Position numbers and translations under genes: made by a program
Notes under the pieces: model-generated
Database searches by the model: none
Seen by the model: only the letters and a program-made list of their open reading frames with translations
Told to the model about the DNA's origin: nothing
Source of the DNA: Rhodopseudomonas palustris HaA2
GTDB lineage: Bacteria > Pseudomonadota > Alphaproteobacteria > Rhizobiales > Xanthobacteraceae
Assembly (NCBI RefSeq): GCF_000013365.1
Contig: NC_007778.1
Coordinates: forward strand, 4,946,501 to 5,010,500
Reading direction: 5' to 3'
Length of the DNA: 64,000 nt
Shown here: in pieces, positions 53,966 through 62,995 of the stretch
Layout: the number at the start of each line of letters is the position of its first letter
Position numbering within the stretch: the stretch's first letter is position 1

Positions 53966-54832
53966 TCAGCGCCCTCCTGCCACGCCGGCGCTGTCCAGCA
54001 CTGCGCGTCCGATGAACACGGCGGCGAGATGCCGCTTGTAGTCGGCGCTGCCGTAGATGTCGTCGGACGCCGGCAGTTCGGCCGCCATGGCTTCGGCCGC
54101 CTGCGGCAAGACGTCGGACAGCGCCTGCGGCGGCACGCCCGCGAGTGCCGCTTCGACCGGCTCCGCATGAATCGGGTTGTCGCCGATGCAGCCGATCCAG
54201 ACGCGGTAGCGCGGCGCGCCGGCCTGCGACTGATACGCCGCCGCCACGCCGACGGCAGGGTATTCGAGGTGACCGAAGCTGCGATAGCAGAATTGCTCGC
54301 CGGCGGTCGGCAGCGGGACGCGGATCGCGGTGAGAATCTCGTCGTCGGCGCGCGCGGTGGTGAACGGACCGAGGATGAACTCGGCCATCGGCACGCTACG
54401 CCGGCCGTCCGGCCCGTGCAACGTCACCGATGCGCCGAGCAGGCAGAGCAGCGCCGGGGGATCGGCGTGCGGCTCCGAGAAACACAGATTGCCGGCGAGC
54501 GTGCCCGACGCCCGCACGCGGATGTTGCCGACGTTGTCGCTGAGCTTGGCGTAGGCCGGCAGGAATTCGCGGATCAGCGGGTCGGTGGCGAGCCGCAGAT
54601 GCGTCACCAGCGGCCCGATCACCAGCTCGTTGCCGTCGCGCGCGAGCCGGTCGAATCCGGCGATGCGCTTCAGATCGATCAGATGCTCGTAGCGCAGGAC
54701 GCGCGCCTTCAGCGCCAGCAGCAGCTCCGTTCCGCCCGCATAATACGCGCTGTCGTCGCCGAACTGTTCGCGCAATGCCAGCGCGGCCTCAAGCTCGGTC
54801 GGACGATGCAACTGGAACGGGGCGAGCCGCAC
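53966..54832 (-). CDS. Molybdenum hydroxylase FAD subunit (CoxM-like)
   Basis: A 288-residue FAD-binding subunit with YYAGGTELLLALK (FAD-binding), GNIRVRASGTLAGNLCFSEPHADPPALL, and the C-terminal CO-dehydrogenase flavoprotein domain. I chose GTG 54832, two bases after the coxG stop, since the longer frame lies inside coxG; GAAGAG is just upstream. It transfers electrons from the iron-sulfur subunit to an acceptor. Confidence 0.88.
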   Translation of the reverse strand: MRLAPFQLHRPTELEAALALREQFGDDSAYYAGGTELLLALKARVLRYEHLIDLKRIAGFDRLARDGNELVIGPLVTHLRLATDPLIREFLPAYAKLSDNVGNIRVRASGTLAGNLCFSEPHADPPALLCLLGASVTLHGPDGRRSVPMAEFILGPFTTARADDEILTAIRVPLPTAGEQFCYRSFGHLEYPAVGVAAAYQSQAGAPRYRVWIGCIGDNPIHAEPVEAALAGVPPQALSDVLPQAAEAMAAELPASDDIYGSADYKRHLAAVFIGRAVLDSAGVAGGR

Positions 54833-54834
54833 GA

Positions 54835-55287
54835 TCAGATCTCTTCCAGGCGCTTGCGGAAATTGGCCTCGAATTCGGCGAAGTTCTCCTGCGCCTTCTT
54901 CTTGATCATCGAATGGCCGAGCGACGCCAGCCGCCCGGCGATCTGCAGATCGGCCTGCACCGCCAGCCGCGTCAGCTCCGCCGCGATGACCTCGAGCCGC
55001 AGGTCGAAATTGACGCGCAGCGTGGTGCCGGTGAACTTGTCCTTGCCGGTGGCCTGCGCGATCACGAATTCCAACTCGCCAAACGCCTCGACCACGATCT
55101 CGGCCGGCACCTCGAGCTTGAACGGCCCGATCTTCTGCTTCATCAGCGCCGAATAGGCCTTCAACCGCTCCTTCTCCTCGATCGTCTCGATGCCGGGAAT
55201 ACAGCCGGCCATCTCGCGGATGTCGAGCATGATCGGCCACAGCCGGTCCGGCGTGCAGGGTAGATCGGCCTCCATCCGGAATTCCAT
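54835..55287 (-). CDS. CoxG-like SRPBCC protein
   Basis: A 150-residue SRPBCC-fold protein of the CoxG family: TPDRLWPIMLDIREMAGCIPGIETIE, then IGPFKLEVPAEIVVEAFG, then RLASLGHSMIKKKAQENFAEFE. CoxG proteins are encoded beside molybdenum hydroxylases and help the enzyme mature or recruit it to the membrane. It is separated from the large-subunit gene by one base and from the FAD-subunit gene by two. Confidence 0.9.
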   Translation of the reverse strand: MEFRMEADLPCTPDRLWPIMLDIREMAGCIPGIETIEEKERLKAYSALMKQKIGPFKLEVPAEIVVEAFGELEFVIAQATGKDKFTGTTLRVNFDLRLEVIAAELTRLAVQADLQIAGRLASLGHSMIKKKAQENFAEFEANFRKRLEEI

Positions 55288-55288
55288 C

Positions 55289-57556
55289 TCAGCGGTCCTT
55301 CCTGTCCTTCAGCGCACGCCAGACGCGCTCCGGCGTCAGCGGCAACTGTTTGACGCGGATGCCGAAGCCGGTCGCCAGCGCATTGGCGATCGCCGGCGCG
55401 ATCGGCAGGATCGCGCCCTCGCCCATGCCGCGCATGCCGCCCGGCCCCGGCCCGCCGCCGTTTTCGATCAGCACGGTTTCAAACTGCTCGGGCACGTCGT
55501 CGATGGTCGGGACGTGATAGTCGATCATGGTGCCGTTGACCGGCTGGCCGTCGGCGTAGATCAGTTCCTCGAACAGCGCGTGGCCGAGCCCCATGATCGC
55601 CGCGCCCTCGTCCTGTCCTTCGGCGCCGCTGCGGTTGATGGCGCGGCCGATGTCGGCGACGCTGACATAGCGCTTCACTGCGATCTCGCCGGTGTCCTCG
55701 TCGAGCGTGATGCCGCAGCGGCCGGCCGCCGTTTCCCAGAACAGCGGCGCCTTGGCCAGCGCGCCGCCGCGTGACCGCGGCGAGATCCGGCCGATGCCGA
55801 TCAGTTCGCCGCTGTCGATGCCGAAATAAGGATGCAGCAGATCGGCGAAGCTGTAGCGCCGGCCTGCCGACGTGAAGCCGCCCGAGACCAGCGCGATGCT
55901 CGCGGGATCGAGCCCGAGCGTCGACGCGGCGATGTCGTCGATCTGCGCCTTGATGTCGGCGGCGGCGTCCTCGATCGCCAGCGCCATCATCAGCGACGAG
56001 CGGCTGGCGCCGGTGCCCCAGTCGAACGGCGCAATCGCGGTGTCGGGCGTCAGCGCGCTGACCGCGGACACCGGCTGGCCGAGCTGTTCGGCGGCAACGC
56101 GGCACAGCACCTCGCGAATGCCCTGCCCGACCTCGATGCTGGAGGAGATCACCGCGATCGACCCGTCGATCTTGAGCCGCAGCAGCACGCCGGCGACCGG
56201 CGAGTTCGCCGGATCGGCGACGCCGAGCGCGGTGCCGTGGACGATCCTGCCGTGCGGCCCCTGCGCGTCGAGCCGGCTCATCGCCTGCGACGCCAGCCCC
56301 ATCGCTTCCGCCATATCGACGTCGATCGGCGTCAGATCGGGGCGGACATGCTCGCCGCGTTTCAGCATGTTGCGGTAGCGCAGCTCGACCGGATCGATGC
56401 CGAGCGCGTCGGCGATGATGTCCATCTGGGATTCGGTGGCCCATACGCCCTGCGGTCCGCCGATCGAGCGAAACGCCGCGCCGGGCACGGTGTTGGTGTA
56501 GACCGCCGTGCTCCGCAGCCGCAGATTCGGAATCCTGTACGGGCCGATGGCGCGGATCGCCGCCTTGATCGCCACGGCCGGCCCGGTGTCCGCATAGGCG
56601 CCGCCGTTCATCAGCACCTCGACGGATTTCGCCTGCAGCATGCCGTCGGCGCTGACCGCCGTCTTCAGGTTGATCGTCGCGCTCAGCCGCCGCGCGGTCA
56701 GCATCGATTCCGATGCGGAGAAGCAGATCCGCACCGGGCGGCCGATCTTCCACGCCACCGCCGCGACCAGCGGATCGATCTTCACCGAGGCCTTGCCGCC
56801 GAAGCCGCCGCCGATCAGCGGCGTGATGATCCGCACCTTGGCGATCGGCAGATCGAAGATGCGCGACAGCACCTTCTGCACCGCGGTCGGCGCCTGGCCG
56901 CAGCTCCACACCGTCAGCCCGTCGTCGCCGAACGACGCGATGCCGCAATGCGGCTCCATCGCGTAGTGATAGACCATCGGGAAGTCGAAGCTGTCTTCGA
57001 ACACGCGATCCGCCGACGCGAATGCCGCCGCGACGTCGCCGGTCTCGTAAGCGTAGCTCTGGAAGATGTTGGTGCCGGCGACCGGCTTGGCTTCGCCCTT
57101 GAAGTAGAAGTCCTTGAGCGGCTGGACGGCGGCGTGCAGCAGCGGCGCATCCGGCGCCAAAGCATCGGCGGCCTCGGTGACGTAAGGCAACGGGTCGTAA
57201 TCGACCATCACCGCATCGAGCGCCTCTTCGGCCGCGGCCTCGGATTCGGCCACCACCACCGCCACCGGCTCGCCGACATAGCGCACGCGATCGAGCGCGA
57301 TCAGCGGCCGGTCCTTCAGCGACACGCCCCAGATCGCGTCGATGCCGTCGAAATCGGCGCCCGTGACGATGCCGATCACGCCCGGCATCGCAAGCGCGGC
57401 GGCGATGTCGATGCCGGTGATCCGCGCGTGCGGCATCGTGCTGCGCAGCACCTTGCCGTGAGCCATGCCGGGCACGACCAGATCGGAGATGAACGCGGCG
57501 CGGCCGGTCACCTTGTCGAGGAAGTCAACGCGATCGGGACGTGCCGCGGCGGTCAT
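55289..57556 (-). CDS. Molybdenum hydroxylase large subunit (xanthine dehydrogenase type)
   Basis: A 755-residue molybdopterin-binding subunit. The N-terminal aldehyde-oxidase-type domain begins at DFLDKVTGRAAFISDL. The cofactor-binding GGGFGGKASVKIDPL is near residue 245, and the catalytic Glu is in MRGMGEGAILP near residue 710. The active-site loop reads AAFRSIGGPQ, as in xanthine and N-heterocycle hydroxylases, not the Cys-containing loop of true CO dehydrogenase. It therefore probably hydroxylates a heteroaromatic or aldehyde. No molybdenum-insertion chaperone gene is nearby. It begins one base after tctA. Confidence 0.92.
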   Translation of the reverse strand: MTAAARPDRVDFLDKVTGRAAFISDLVVPGMAHGKVLRSTMPHARITGIDIAAALAMPGVIGIVTGADFDGIDAIWGVSLKDRPLIALDRVRYVGEPVAVVVAESEAAAEEALDAVMVDYDPLPYVTEAADALAPDAPLLHAAVQPLKDFYFKGEAKPVAGTNIFQSYAYETGDVAAAFASADRVFEDSFDFPMVYHYAMEPHCGIASFGDDGLTVWSCGQAPTAVQKVLSRIFDLPIAKVRIITPLIGGGFGGKASVKIDPLVAAVAWKIGRPVRICFSASESMLTARRLSATINLKTAVSADGMLQAKSVEVLMNGGAYADTGPAVAIKAAIRAIGPYRIPNLRLRSTAVYTNTVPGAAFRSIGGPQGVWATESQMDIIADALGIDPVELRYRNMLKRGEHVRPDLTPIDVDMAEAMGLASQAMSRLDAQGPHGRIVHGTALGVADPANSPVAGVLLRLKIDGSIAVISSSIEVGQGIREVLCRVAAEQLGQPVSAVSALTPDTAIAPFDWGTGASRSSLMMALAIEDAAADIKAQIDDIAASTLGLDPASIALVSGGFTSAGRRYSFADLLHPYFGIDSGELIGIGRISPRSRGGALAKAPLFWETAAGRCGITLDEDTGEIAVKRYVSVADIGRAINRSGAEGQDEGAAIMGLGHALFEELIYADGQPVNGTMIDYHVPTIDDVPEQFETVLIENGGGPGPGGMRGMGEGAILPIAPAIANALATGFGIRVKQLPLTPERVWRALKDRKDR

Positions 57557-57557
57557 C

Positions 57558-59072
57558 TCAGCCCTCCGACGGCACGGCGCGGTGGCGCGTGCGGCCGAAA
57601 TGCGACCACAGCTGGGCCGTCAGGATGACCGCGGCGACCAGCAGGATCGTCAGCGACATCGGCCGCTGCAGGACGATCAGCAGGCTGCCGTCGCCCATCA
57701 GCATCGATTGCCGCAGCGCGGTGTCGAGAATGTTGGCGAGGATGAACGCCATGATCAGCGGACCGGCGTCGAGGCTGGCCTTGCGCAGCAGATAGCCGAT
57801 GCCGCCGAACAGCATCAGCGTGGTCACGTCGGCGAAATTGCTGCGCAGGCTGTAGGTGCCGAAGATCGCGATCAGCAGGATCGTGGCGCTGAGCAGCCAG
57901 GACGGCACGCGGAGCAACTGCACCCACAGCCCGACCAGCGGCAGGTTCAGCACCAGCAGCATGATGTTGCCGACATACATCGACGCAATGACACCCCAGA
58001 ACACGTCGGGATTCTTCACCAGCATCAATGGGCCGGGTTGCACGTTCTGGATCAGCAGACCGGCGAACAGCACCGCCGTCACCGCGTTGCCCGGCAGGCC
58101 GAGCGTGAGCAGCGGAATGAACGAGGCCGTCGCCGCCGAATTGTTGGCCGATTCCGGCCCGGCGACGCCGGCGATGGCGCCGTGGCCGAACTGCTCCGGC
58201 GTCTTCGACAGCTTCTTCTCCAGCGTGTAGCTCATCAGCGAGGCGAGAATGGCGCCGCCGCCGGGAATCAGCCCGACGAAGAACCCGATCACCGAGCCGC
58301 GTGCGATCGGGCCACTGGATTCGCGCCAATCCTGGCGGCTCGGAAACAGCCGGCCGATCTTGGTCGACAGCAGCGAGCCGCGCGATTTCTCCTCGAGATT
58401 GTGCAGGATCTCGGCGACGCCGAACAGGCCCATCAGCATCGGCACCAGATCGATGCCGTCGGTGATGGCCATGATGTTGAAAGTGTAGCGCTCGACGCCG
58501 GTGATGGTGTCGATGCCGACCAGACCGAGCAGCAGCCCGACCAGCACCATGGTGATGCCGCGGACCGGCGAGCCGCCGGACAGCGTGGCGCTCAACGACA
58601 GCCCGAACAGGGCCAGCGCGAAGTACTCGGGTGGCCCGAAGGTGACGGCGAATTTGGCGAACAGCGGGCCGACCAGCGCCAGCGCGCACACTGCGACGGT
58701 GCCGGCGATGAACGACCCGATCGCGGCGATCGCCAGTGCCGGGCCGGCGCGGCCCTTCTTGGCCATCTGATAGCCGTCGATGCAGGTGATCACCGAGGCG
58801 GCCTCGCCCGGGACCTTGAGCAGGATCGAGGTGGTCGAGCCGCCATACATCGCGCCGTAATAGATCGAGGCCAGCATGATGATGGCGCCGAGCGGCGAGC
58901 CGGCGTGATAGGTGAGCGGCAGCAGCACCGCGATCGTCGTCACCGGGCCGAGCCCCGGCAGCACCCCGACCAGCGTGCCGAGCACCGAGCCGATCGCCGC
59001 GTACAGCAGGTTCGACGGCTCGAGCGACAGCGAGATACCGTAGGCGAGTTTTTCCAGGGCGTCGAACATCAC
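57558..59072 (-). CDS. tctA: Tripartite tricarboxylate transporter large membrane subunit (TctA)
   Basis: A 504-residue protein with about twelve transmembrane segments of the TctA family: GTLVGVLPGLGPVTTIAVLLPLTY, IYYGAMYGGSTTSILLKVPGEAASV and IPGGGAILASLMSYTLEKKLSK. With TctB and the periplasmic TctC it forms a secondary carboxylate importer. The start overlaps tctB by four bases. It imports whatever small carboxylate the pathway uses. Confidence 0.94.
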   Translation of the reverse strand: MMFDALEKLAYGISLSLEPSNLLYAAIGSVLGTLVGVLPGLGPVTTIAVLLPLTYHAGSPLGAIIMLASIYYGAMYGGSTTSILLKVPGEAASVITCIDGYQMAKKGRAGPALAIAAIGSFIAGTVAVCALALVGPLFAKFAVTFGPPEYFALALFGLSLSATLSGGSPVRGITMVLVGLLLGLVGIDTITGVERYTFNIMAITDGIDLVPMLMGLFGVAEILHNLEEKSRGSLLSTKIGRLFPSRQDWRESSGPIARGSVIGFFVGLIPGGGAILASLMSYTLEKKLSKTPEQFGHGAIAGVAGPESANNSAATASFIPLLTLGLPGNAVTAVLFAGLLIQNVQPGPLMLVKNPDVFWGVIASMYVGNIMLLVLNLPLVGLWVQLLRVPSWLLSATILLIAIFGTYSLRSNFADVTTLMLFGGIGYLLRKASLDAGPLIMAFILANILDTALRQSMLMGDGSLLIVLQRPMSLTILLVAAVILTAQLWSHFGRTRHRAVPSEG

Positions 59073-59521
59073 CAGGCGGGCCCCAATTGCATGGGCACCT
59101 TGAGCAACAACGGGAAGATCACCAGCCCGCAGCCGGTGAGGCCGGCGCTGGCGATGACGGCGCGCAGCATGCTCTGGCGATAGAATCCGCGAATCCAGAT
59201 CGTCAGCAGGACGAGCGTCGCGATCACGAAGCCGGTGTAGGGAACGACGATCGCGTAGACGATCGTCGTCAGGATCGCCAAACCCGGCGCGAGCGCGAAG
59301 CGGCTCTCGTCGGCCGGCAGCCGCTCACGCACCACGAGCACCAGCAGCCCCAGCAGCGCGATCGACACCGCCAGCGGCAGCACCCCCGGCCCCGGCGCGT
59401 CGTCGACCCAGAAGCCGAGGCGGAAGGCGCCGAGCCCGAAGGTCAGCGCCAGCGCCAGCAGCATCAGGACCGCCACGTAGGTCGGCGTCGTCAGCCGTGC
59501 CATGGCGATGGGGCGGCTCAT
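59069..59521 (-). CDS. tctB: Tripartite tricarboxylate transporter small membrane subunit (TctB)
   Basis: A 150-residue protein with four hydrophobic segments and the FWVDDAPGPGVLPLAVSIALL pattern (here FWVDDAPGPGVLPL) typical of TctB. Start ATG 59521 overlaps the tctC stop by four bases; ATG 59503 is an alternative. It partners TctA in the inner membrane. Confidence 0.88.
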   Translation of the reverse strand: MSRPIAMARLTTPTYVAVLMLLALALTFGLGAFRLGFWVDDAPGPGVLPLAVSIALLGLLVLVVRERLPADESRFALAPGLAILTTIVYAIVVPYTGFVIATLVLLTIWIRGFYRQSMLRAVIASAGLTGCGLVIFPLLLKVPMQLGPAW

Positions 59522-60471
59522 TTCGCCTTGCCGATGTCCTGCAGGATTTCGCGCGCCGAGGCGTATTCGCCCTCGACCAGCTTCTTGACCTCGGCACCCG
59601 GCAGGTCGAGCGGCACCATGCCGAGCCGCTCCATCGTGTCCTGGAACGTCTTGTCGCTCATCGCCTTGCGGAAGGCGGTTTCGAGCTTCATGCGCACGTC
59701 TTCCGGCATCCCGGCCGGTCCGATGATCGCCTGCACCGACCGCAGCGATTTGAGACCCTTCTCCGACAGGCTCGGCACGTCCGGATACGATTTCGAGCGC
59801 TGCGGCGTGGTGACCGCGAGCAGCCGCACTTCCTTGCTCTCGATGAAAGGCGCCCAGACCGACGTCTCCATGATGAAGTCGACGTGGCCGCCGAGCAGCG
59901 CCGGCACCGAGGCCGCGGAGCCCTGCTGCGGCACATGGACGAACTTCGCCTTGGTGGCGAATTGCAGCGCCTCGCTGGTGAGATGCTGGGTGGTGCCGAC
60001 GCCGGCGGTGCCGTACTTGATCGCTCCCGGCTTCGCCTTGCCCTCGGCGATCAGATCGTCGATCGTCTTCCAGCGCGCATCGGCCTTCACGGCGATGCCG
60101 ATCAGATTGTCGCCATAGTAGCTGATGTACGAAAACGCGTTGATCGGGTCGAAGGGTAGCTGACGTCCCTGCAACGCGGCCAGATAGCTGGTGCTGGACA
60201 GCGTGCCGATCGTGTAGCCGTCCGGCTGGGCTTTGGCGAGGGCGGCCATGCCGATCGAGGTCGAGGCGCCCGGCTGGTTGATCACCACGATGGTCTGGCC
60301 GAGCGAGGCTTCGGCCGCCTTGGCCAGCACGCGCGCGGTCTGGTCGGTGCTGCCTCCGGCGGCCCACGGAACGATCAGCGTGATCGGCTTGTCGGGATAG
60401 TCCGCGGCCGCCGCCTGCGGCAGGAGCGCCGCCAACACCAGACCGACAGCTCCGACGATTTTCGATTTCAT
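59518..60471 (-). CDS. tctC: Tripartite tricarboxylate transporter substrate-binding protein (TctC/Bug)
   Basis: A 317-residue exported binding protein. A signal peptide (about 1-22) is followed by YPDKPITLIVPWAAGGSTDQTAR, GQTIVVINQPGASTSIG and the aspartate-containing mature region of Bug proteins. It captures a carboxylate in the periplasm for TctAB. I chose ATG 60471 for its spaced GGAG and clean signal peptide; ATGs at 60477 and 60483 are also in frame. It lies 18 bases after the PLP-enzyme gene. Confidence 0.92.
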   Translation of the reverse strand: MKSKIVGAVGLVLAALLPQAAAADYPDKPITLIVPWAAGGSTDQTARVLAKAAEASLGQTIVVINQPGASTSIGMAALAKAQPDGYTIGTLSSTSYLAALQGRQLPFDPINAFSYISYYGDNLIGIAVKADARWKTIDDLIAEGKAKPGAIKYGTAGVGTTQHLTSEALQFATKAKFVHVPQQGSAASVPALLGGHVDFIMETSVWAPFIESKEVRLLAVTTPQRSKSYPDVPSLSEKGLKSLRSVQAIIGPAGMPEDVRMKLETAFRKAMSDKTFQDTMERLGMVPLDLPGAEVKKLVEGEYASAREILQDIGKAK

Positions 60472-60489
60472 GTCCATCTCCATCTCGCC

Positions 60490-61752
60490 TCAGTTGCTTG
60501 GAACTATTCCCGCCGATTGCAGGATTTGCCAGGCTGCCGACAGATCGGACGGCACCGCCATGGTGTCGCCCTGGGTGGCGGCAGTGACCGCCGGGTCTTT
60601 CAGACCCGACGCCGTGAGCAGCGAGACGACGACGTCGTCCGGCTTGATGATTCCCGATTTTGCGAGCCGCTCGACCGCGACCAGTCCGCCGGCGGACGCC
60701 GGCTCGAGATAGCGGGCCTCACGCGTCGCCAGCAGACGCTGCCATCGCATGGTGTCGTCGTTGGAGATCGTCACCGCTCGGCCGCCGGATTTTCGCACGA
60801 TCTCGAGCGCCTGATAGGTGCCCTGCACGGCGCCGATCGAGCCCGACACCGTGTCGAAGGTCTTCGGCATCGCCGGCGGCGCTTCGAGGTCGTCGTCGAG
60901 CGCCCGGCCGATCGAGCCGTAGACCTCCGCGGCGACCATCTTCGGCATCCGATCGATCCAGCCCGCCGCCTTCATCTCGGTGAAGCCGCGCCACATCCCG
61001 ATCAGCGCGTCGCCGTAGCACACCGGCAGGATGCACCAATCCGGGGCCCGCCAGCCGAGCTGCTCGACGGTCTCGTAGGCCAGCGTCTTGTAGCCTTCGA
61101 TGCCGTAAGGATTGGAGCCGACGGCCGGGCCGAAAAACGGCGAAGTCGGAAACCAGCCATACTGCCGCACGGCGTGCTCCATGAACCGCCAGCGGTCTTC
61201 CTTCTGCGGCACGGTGACGACCTTGGCCCCATAGGCGCGCATCTGCGTCACCATCGGACCTGCGGCCCAGCCGAACGTGAACACCACGCAGGGGATGCCG
61301 GCTTTCGCCGCATAAGCGGCGGCGGCGGCGCCGGCGTTGCCGGATGAACTCGACACGATAGTCTTGGCGCCCATCTGCTTGGCGACCGACACCGCGATGC
61401 AGGCGAGACGGTCCTTGAACGACCAGGTCGGATTGCCGCTCTCGTCCTTGCCGTAGAGCCGTTTGAGACCGAGTTGATCGCCCACCGCGCGCAGTTGGCG
61501 GAGCGGCGAACCGCCCTCGCCGAGCGACACGGCGTCGGCCTCGCTCACCGGCAGCACGTCGCCGTAGCGCCACAGGCCGCTCGACGGCCCGGCGCCGGCC
61601 GCGTCCGGCTTGCGCAAGGCGAGCGGCTCATCGTAGACGACGATGAGATTGCTCCGCACCACCGGCCGGCAGGCCGGGCAGTCCTCGGCGTAATGATCCG
61701 GGGCATAAAGGGCGCCGCAGCGCAGGCACTGCAGCCCTTTGACCTTTGCCAT
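60490..61752 (-). CDS. Threonine synthase-family PLP-dependent enzyme
   Basis: A 420-residue fold-type II PLP enzyme. An N-terminal zinc-ribbon-like four-Cys set (Cys9, Cys12, Cys25, Cys28) precedes the PLP Lys113 in NPTWSFKDR. The phosphate-binding loop is SSSSGNAGAAAAA. It resembles threonine synthase but sits in a catabolic operon between an M24 peptidase and a carboxylate importer. A lyase or β/γ-elimination or replacement on the pathway's amino acid is therefore more likely than housekeeping threonine synthesis. Its start overlaps the peptidase stop by one base (TGATG). Confidence 0.85.
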   Translation of the reverse strand: MAKVKGLQCLRCGALYAPDHYAEDCPACRPVVRSNLIVVYDEPLALRKPDAAGAGPSSGLWRYGDVLPVSEADAVSLGEGGSPLRQLRAVGDQLGLKRLYGKDESGNPTWSFKDRLACIAVSVAKQMGAKTIVSSSSGNAGAAAAAYAAKAGIPCVVFTFGWAAGPMVTQMRAYGAKVVTVPQKEDRWRFMEHAVRQYGWFPTSPFFGPAVGSNPYGIEGYKTLAYETVEQLGWRAPDWCILPVCYGDALIGMWRGFTEMKAAGWIDRMPKMVAAEVYGSIGRALDDDLEAPPAMPKTFDTVSGSIGAVQGTYQALEIVRKSGGRAVTISNDDTMRWQRLLATREARYLEPASAGGLVAVERLAKSGIIKPDDVVVSLLTASGLKDPAVTAATQGDTMAVPSDLSAAWQILQSAGIVPSN

Positions 61753-62951
61753 CAGAGCACCCGCAGCGCCGTGTTCGACAGCATGAACGACTCGACGCCG
61801 TCCTTGGTGACGACCAGCGTGTCCTCGACCTGCAGACCGGCGTAACCGATCTCGTAGTACGGCGTCTCGACGCAGATCACCATCCCCTCCTCGAACACGT
61901 CCTTGCTGGAGGGCGCGATGTTCGGCGCGTCGTAGCCGTCGAGGCCGATGCCGTGACCGACATGGCTGCGCTGATAATGCGGGATGCCCTCGCGGCGCAC
62001 GGCCTCCACCGCGGCATTGAACACATCGGCCGCCTTGACGCCCGGCTTGATCATCTCGATCGCGCGATCGAGACCGACGCAGATCGCGCGATGATACTTG
62101 CGCGTCTTGGCGTCCGGCTCGCCGAGCACGCCGTTGCGGGCGATATCGGCGCGATAGTGCTTGTAGCGGCCGCCGACGTCGAAGCGGATGATATCGCCGG
62201 CGATCAGTTCGCGATCGGTCGGCTGCACATTGGTCCCCGCACTGCGGGCGCCGACGCCGATGCAGCCGAGCACGGGCATTCCACCCTCGACGATGGTCTT
62301 GGTGTGAAATGCGCGCGCCAGATCGTTTTCGGTGGCCCCGACCTTGGCCACCGCCAGCGCCGCATCGATCGACATGTCGGCGATCTGCGCCGACTTGCGC
62401 AGCCGCGCGATCTCCTCCGGCGTCTTGATCGCCCGCCCGTAGCGGAAAATGTCCGCGGCCCTCACCAGCGTGGCGCCGGGCAGCGCCTCGGCGAGCTGAT
62501 CCCAATATTGCGGCAGGATGCCGATCTCGTCGACGCCGATCCGCGCGTTCTGCAGGCCGCGGTCCTTGATCACCTTCACAAGGGCCTTGACGGCGTCGCC
62601 GCAGTCGCCCTGCGCGAGCAATGCGTCGATGCGCCGATCCTGCGCATCGAGCTCCACGCCTTCCGCCTTGTTGACCGAAAACCCGCCGAAGCGGCGAATA
62701 TCCTTCACCCAGACTTCCGAGTCGGCGGCGAGATCGATCAGGCCGGTCGAGGCGATCACCGCCGGCTCTCCACCGCCCGGCGCCGGCAGCAGCGCATAGG
62801 CCTGCGGACCGCGGCGGATCCACTGGCTCATCGCCCAGAAGCCGCTCGCATAGGTGACGTTTTCCGGCATCGTCGCGACGAGCGCGGCGAGCGACGCCTG
62901 CTTCATTCCCGCGTTGAGCCGTTCGATGTTGGCGAGCATTGCACTGTCCAT
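61752..62951 (-). CDS. M24-family metallopeptidase (Xaa-Pro dipeptidase/creatinase type)
   Basis: A 399-residue pita-bread-fold protein. The creatinase N-terminal domain covers about 1-170. The metal-binding residues lie in IIRFDVGGRYKHYRADIAR (two Asp), HVGHGIGLDGYD (His) and VETPYYEIGYAGLQVED (two Glu). Members cleave Xaa-Pro bonds or other C-N bonds, as in creatinase and ectoine hydrolase. It is the first gene of the long operon; the promoter and palindrome lie 10-75 bases upstream. ATG 62951 is the likely start; ATG 62939 is in frame. Confidence 0.88.
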   Translation of the reverse strand: MDSAMLANIERLNAGMKQASLAALVATMPENVTYASGFWAMSQWIRRGPQAYALLPAPGGGEPAVIASTGLIDLAADSEVWVKDIRRFGGFSVNKAEGVELDAQDRRIDALLAQGDCGDAVKALVKVIKDRGLQNARIGVDEIGILPQYWDQLAEALPGATLVRAADIFRYGRAIKTPEEIARLRKSAQIADMSIDAALAVAKVGATENDLARAFHTKTIVEGGMPVLGCIGVGARSAGTNVQPTDRELIAGDIIRFDVGGRYKHYRADIARNGVLGEPDAKTRKYHRAICVGLDRAIEMIKPGVKAADVFNAAVEAVRREGIPHYQRSHVGHGIGLDGYDAPNIAPSSKDVFEEGMVICVETPYYEIGYAGLQVEDTLVVTKDGVESFMLSNTALRVL

Positions 62952-62960
62952 ACTTGCTTC

Positions 62961-62977
62961 GTTCCGAATTTCGGAAC
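62961..62977. promoter_or_regulatory. Palindromic operator, probably for the IclR regulator
   Basis: GTTCCGAATTTCGGAAC is a perfect 8-1-8 inverted repeat. It lies between a sigma-70-like promoter and the start of the operon's first gene, where a bound protein would block transcription. TTCCG-type arms of this kind are common IclR-family sites, and an iclR gene ends the operon. Confidence 0.65.
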
Positions 62978-62995
62978 ATCGTTCCCATTGAAAGA

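Noticed and set aside
53497-57556. Aerobic CO dehydrogenase (coxMSL)
   Set aside because: The large subunit has AFRSIGG in the active-site loop instead of the Cys-containing loop of CO dehydrogenase, and the gene order and neighbours differ.
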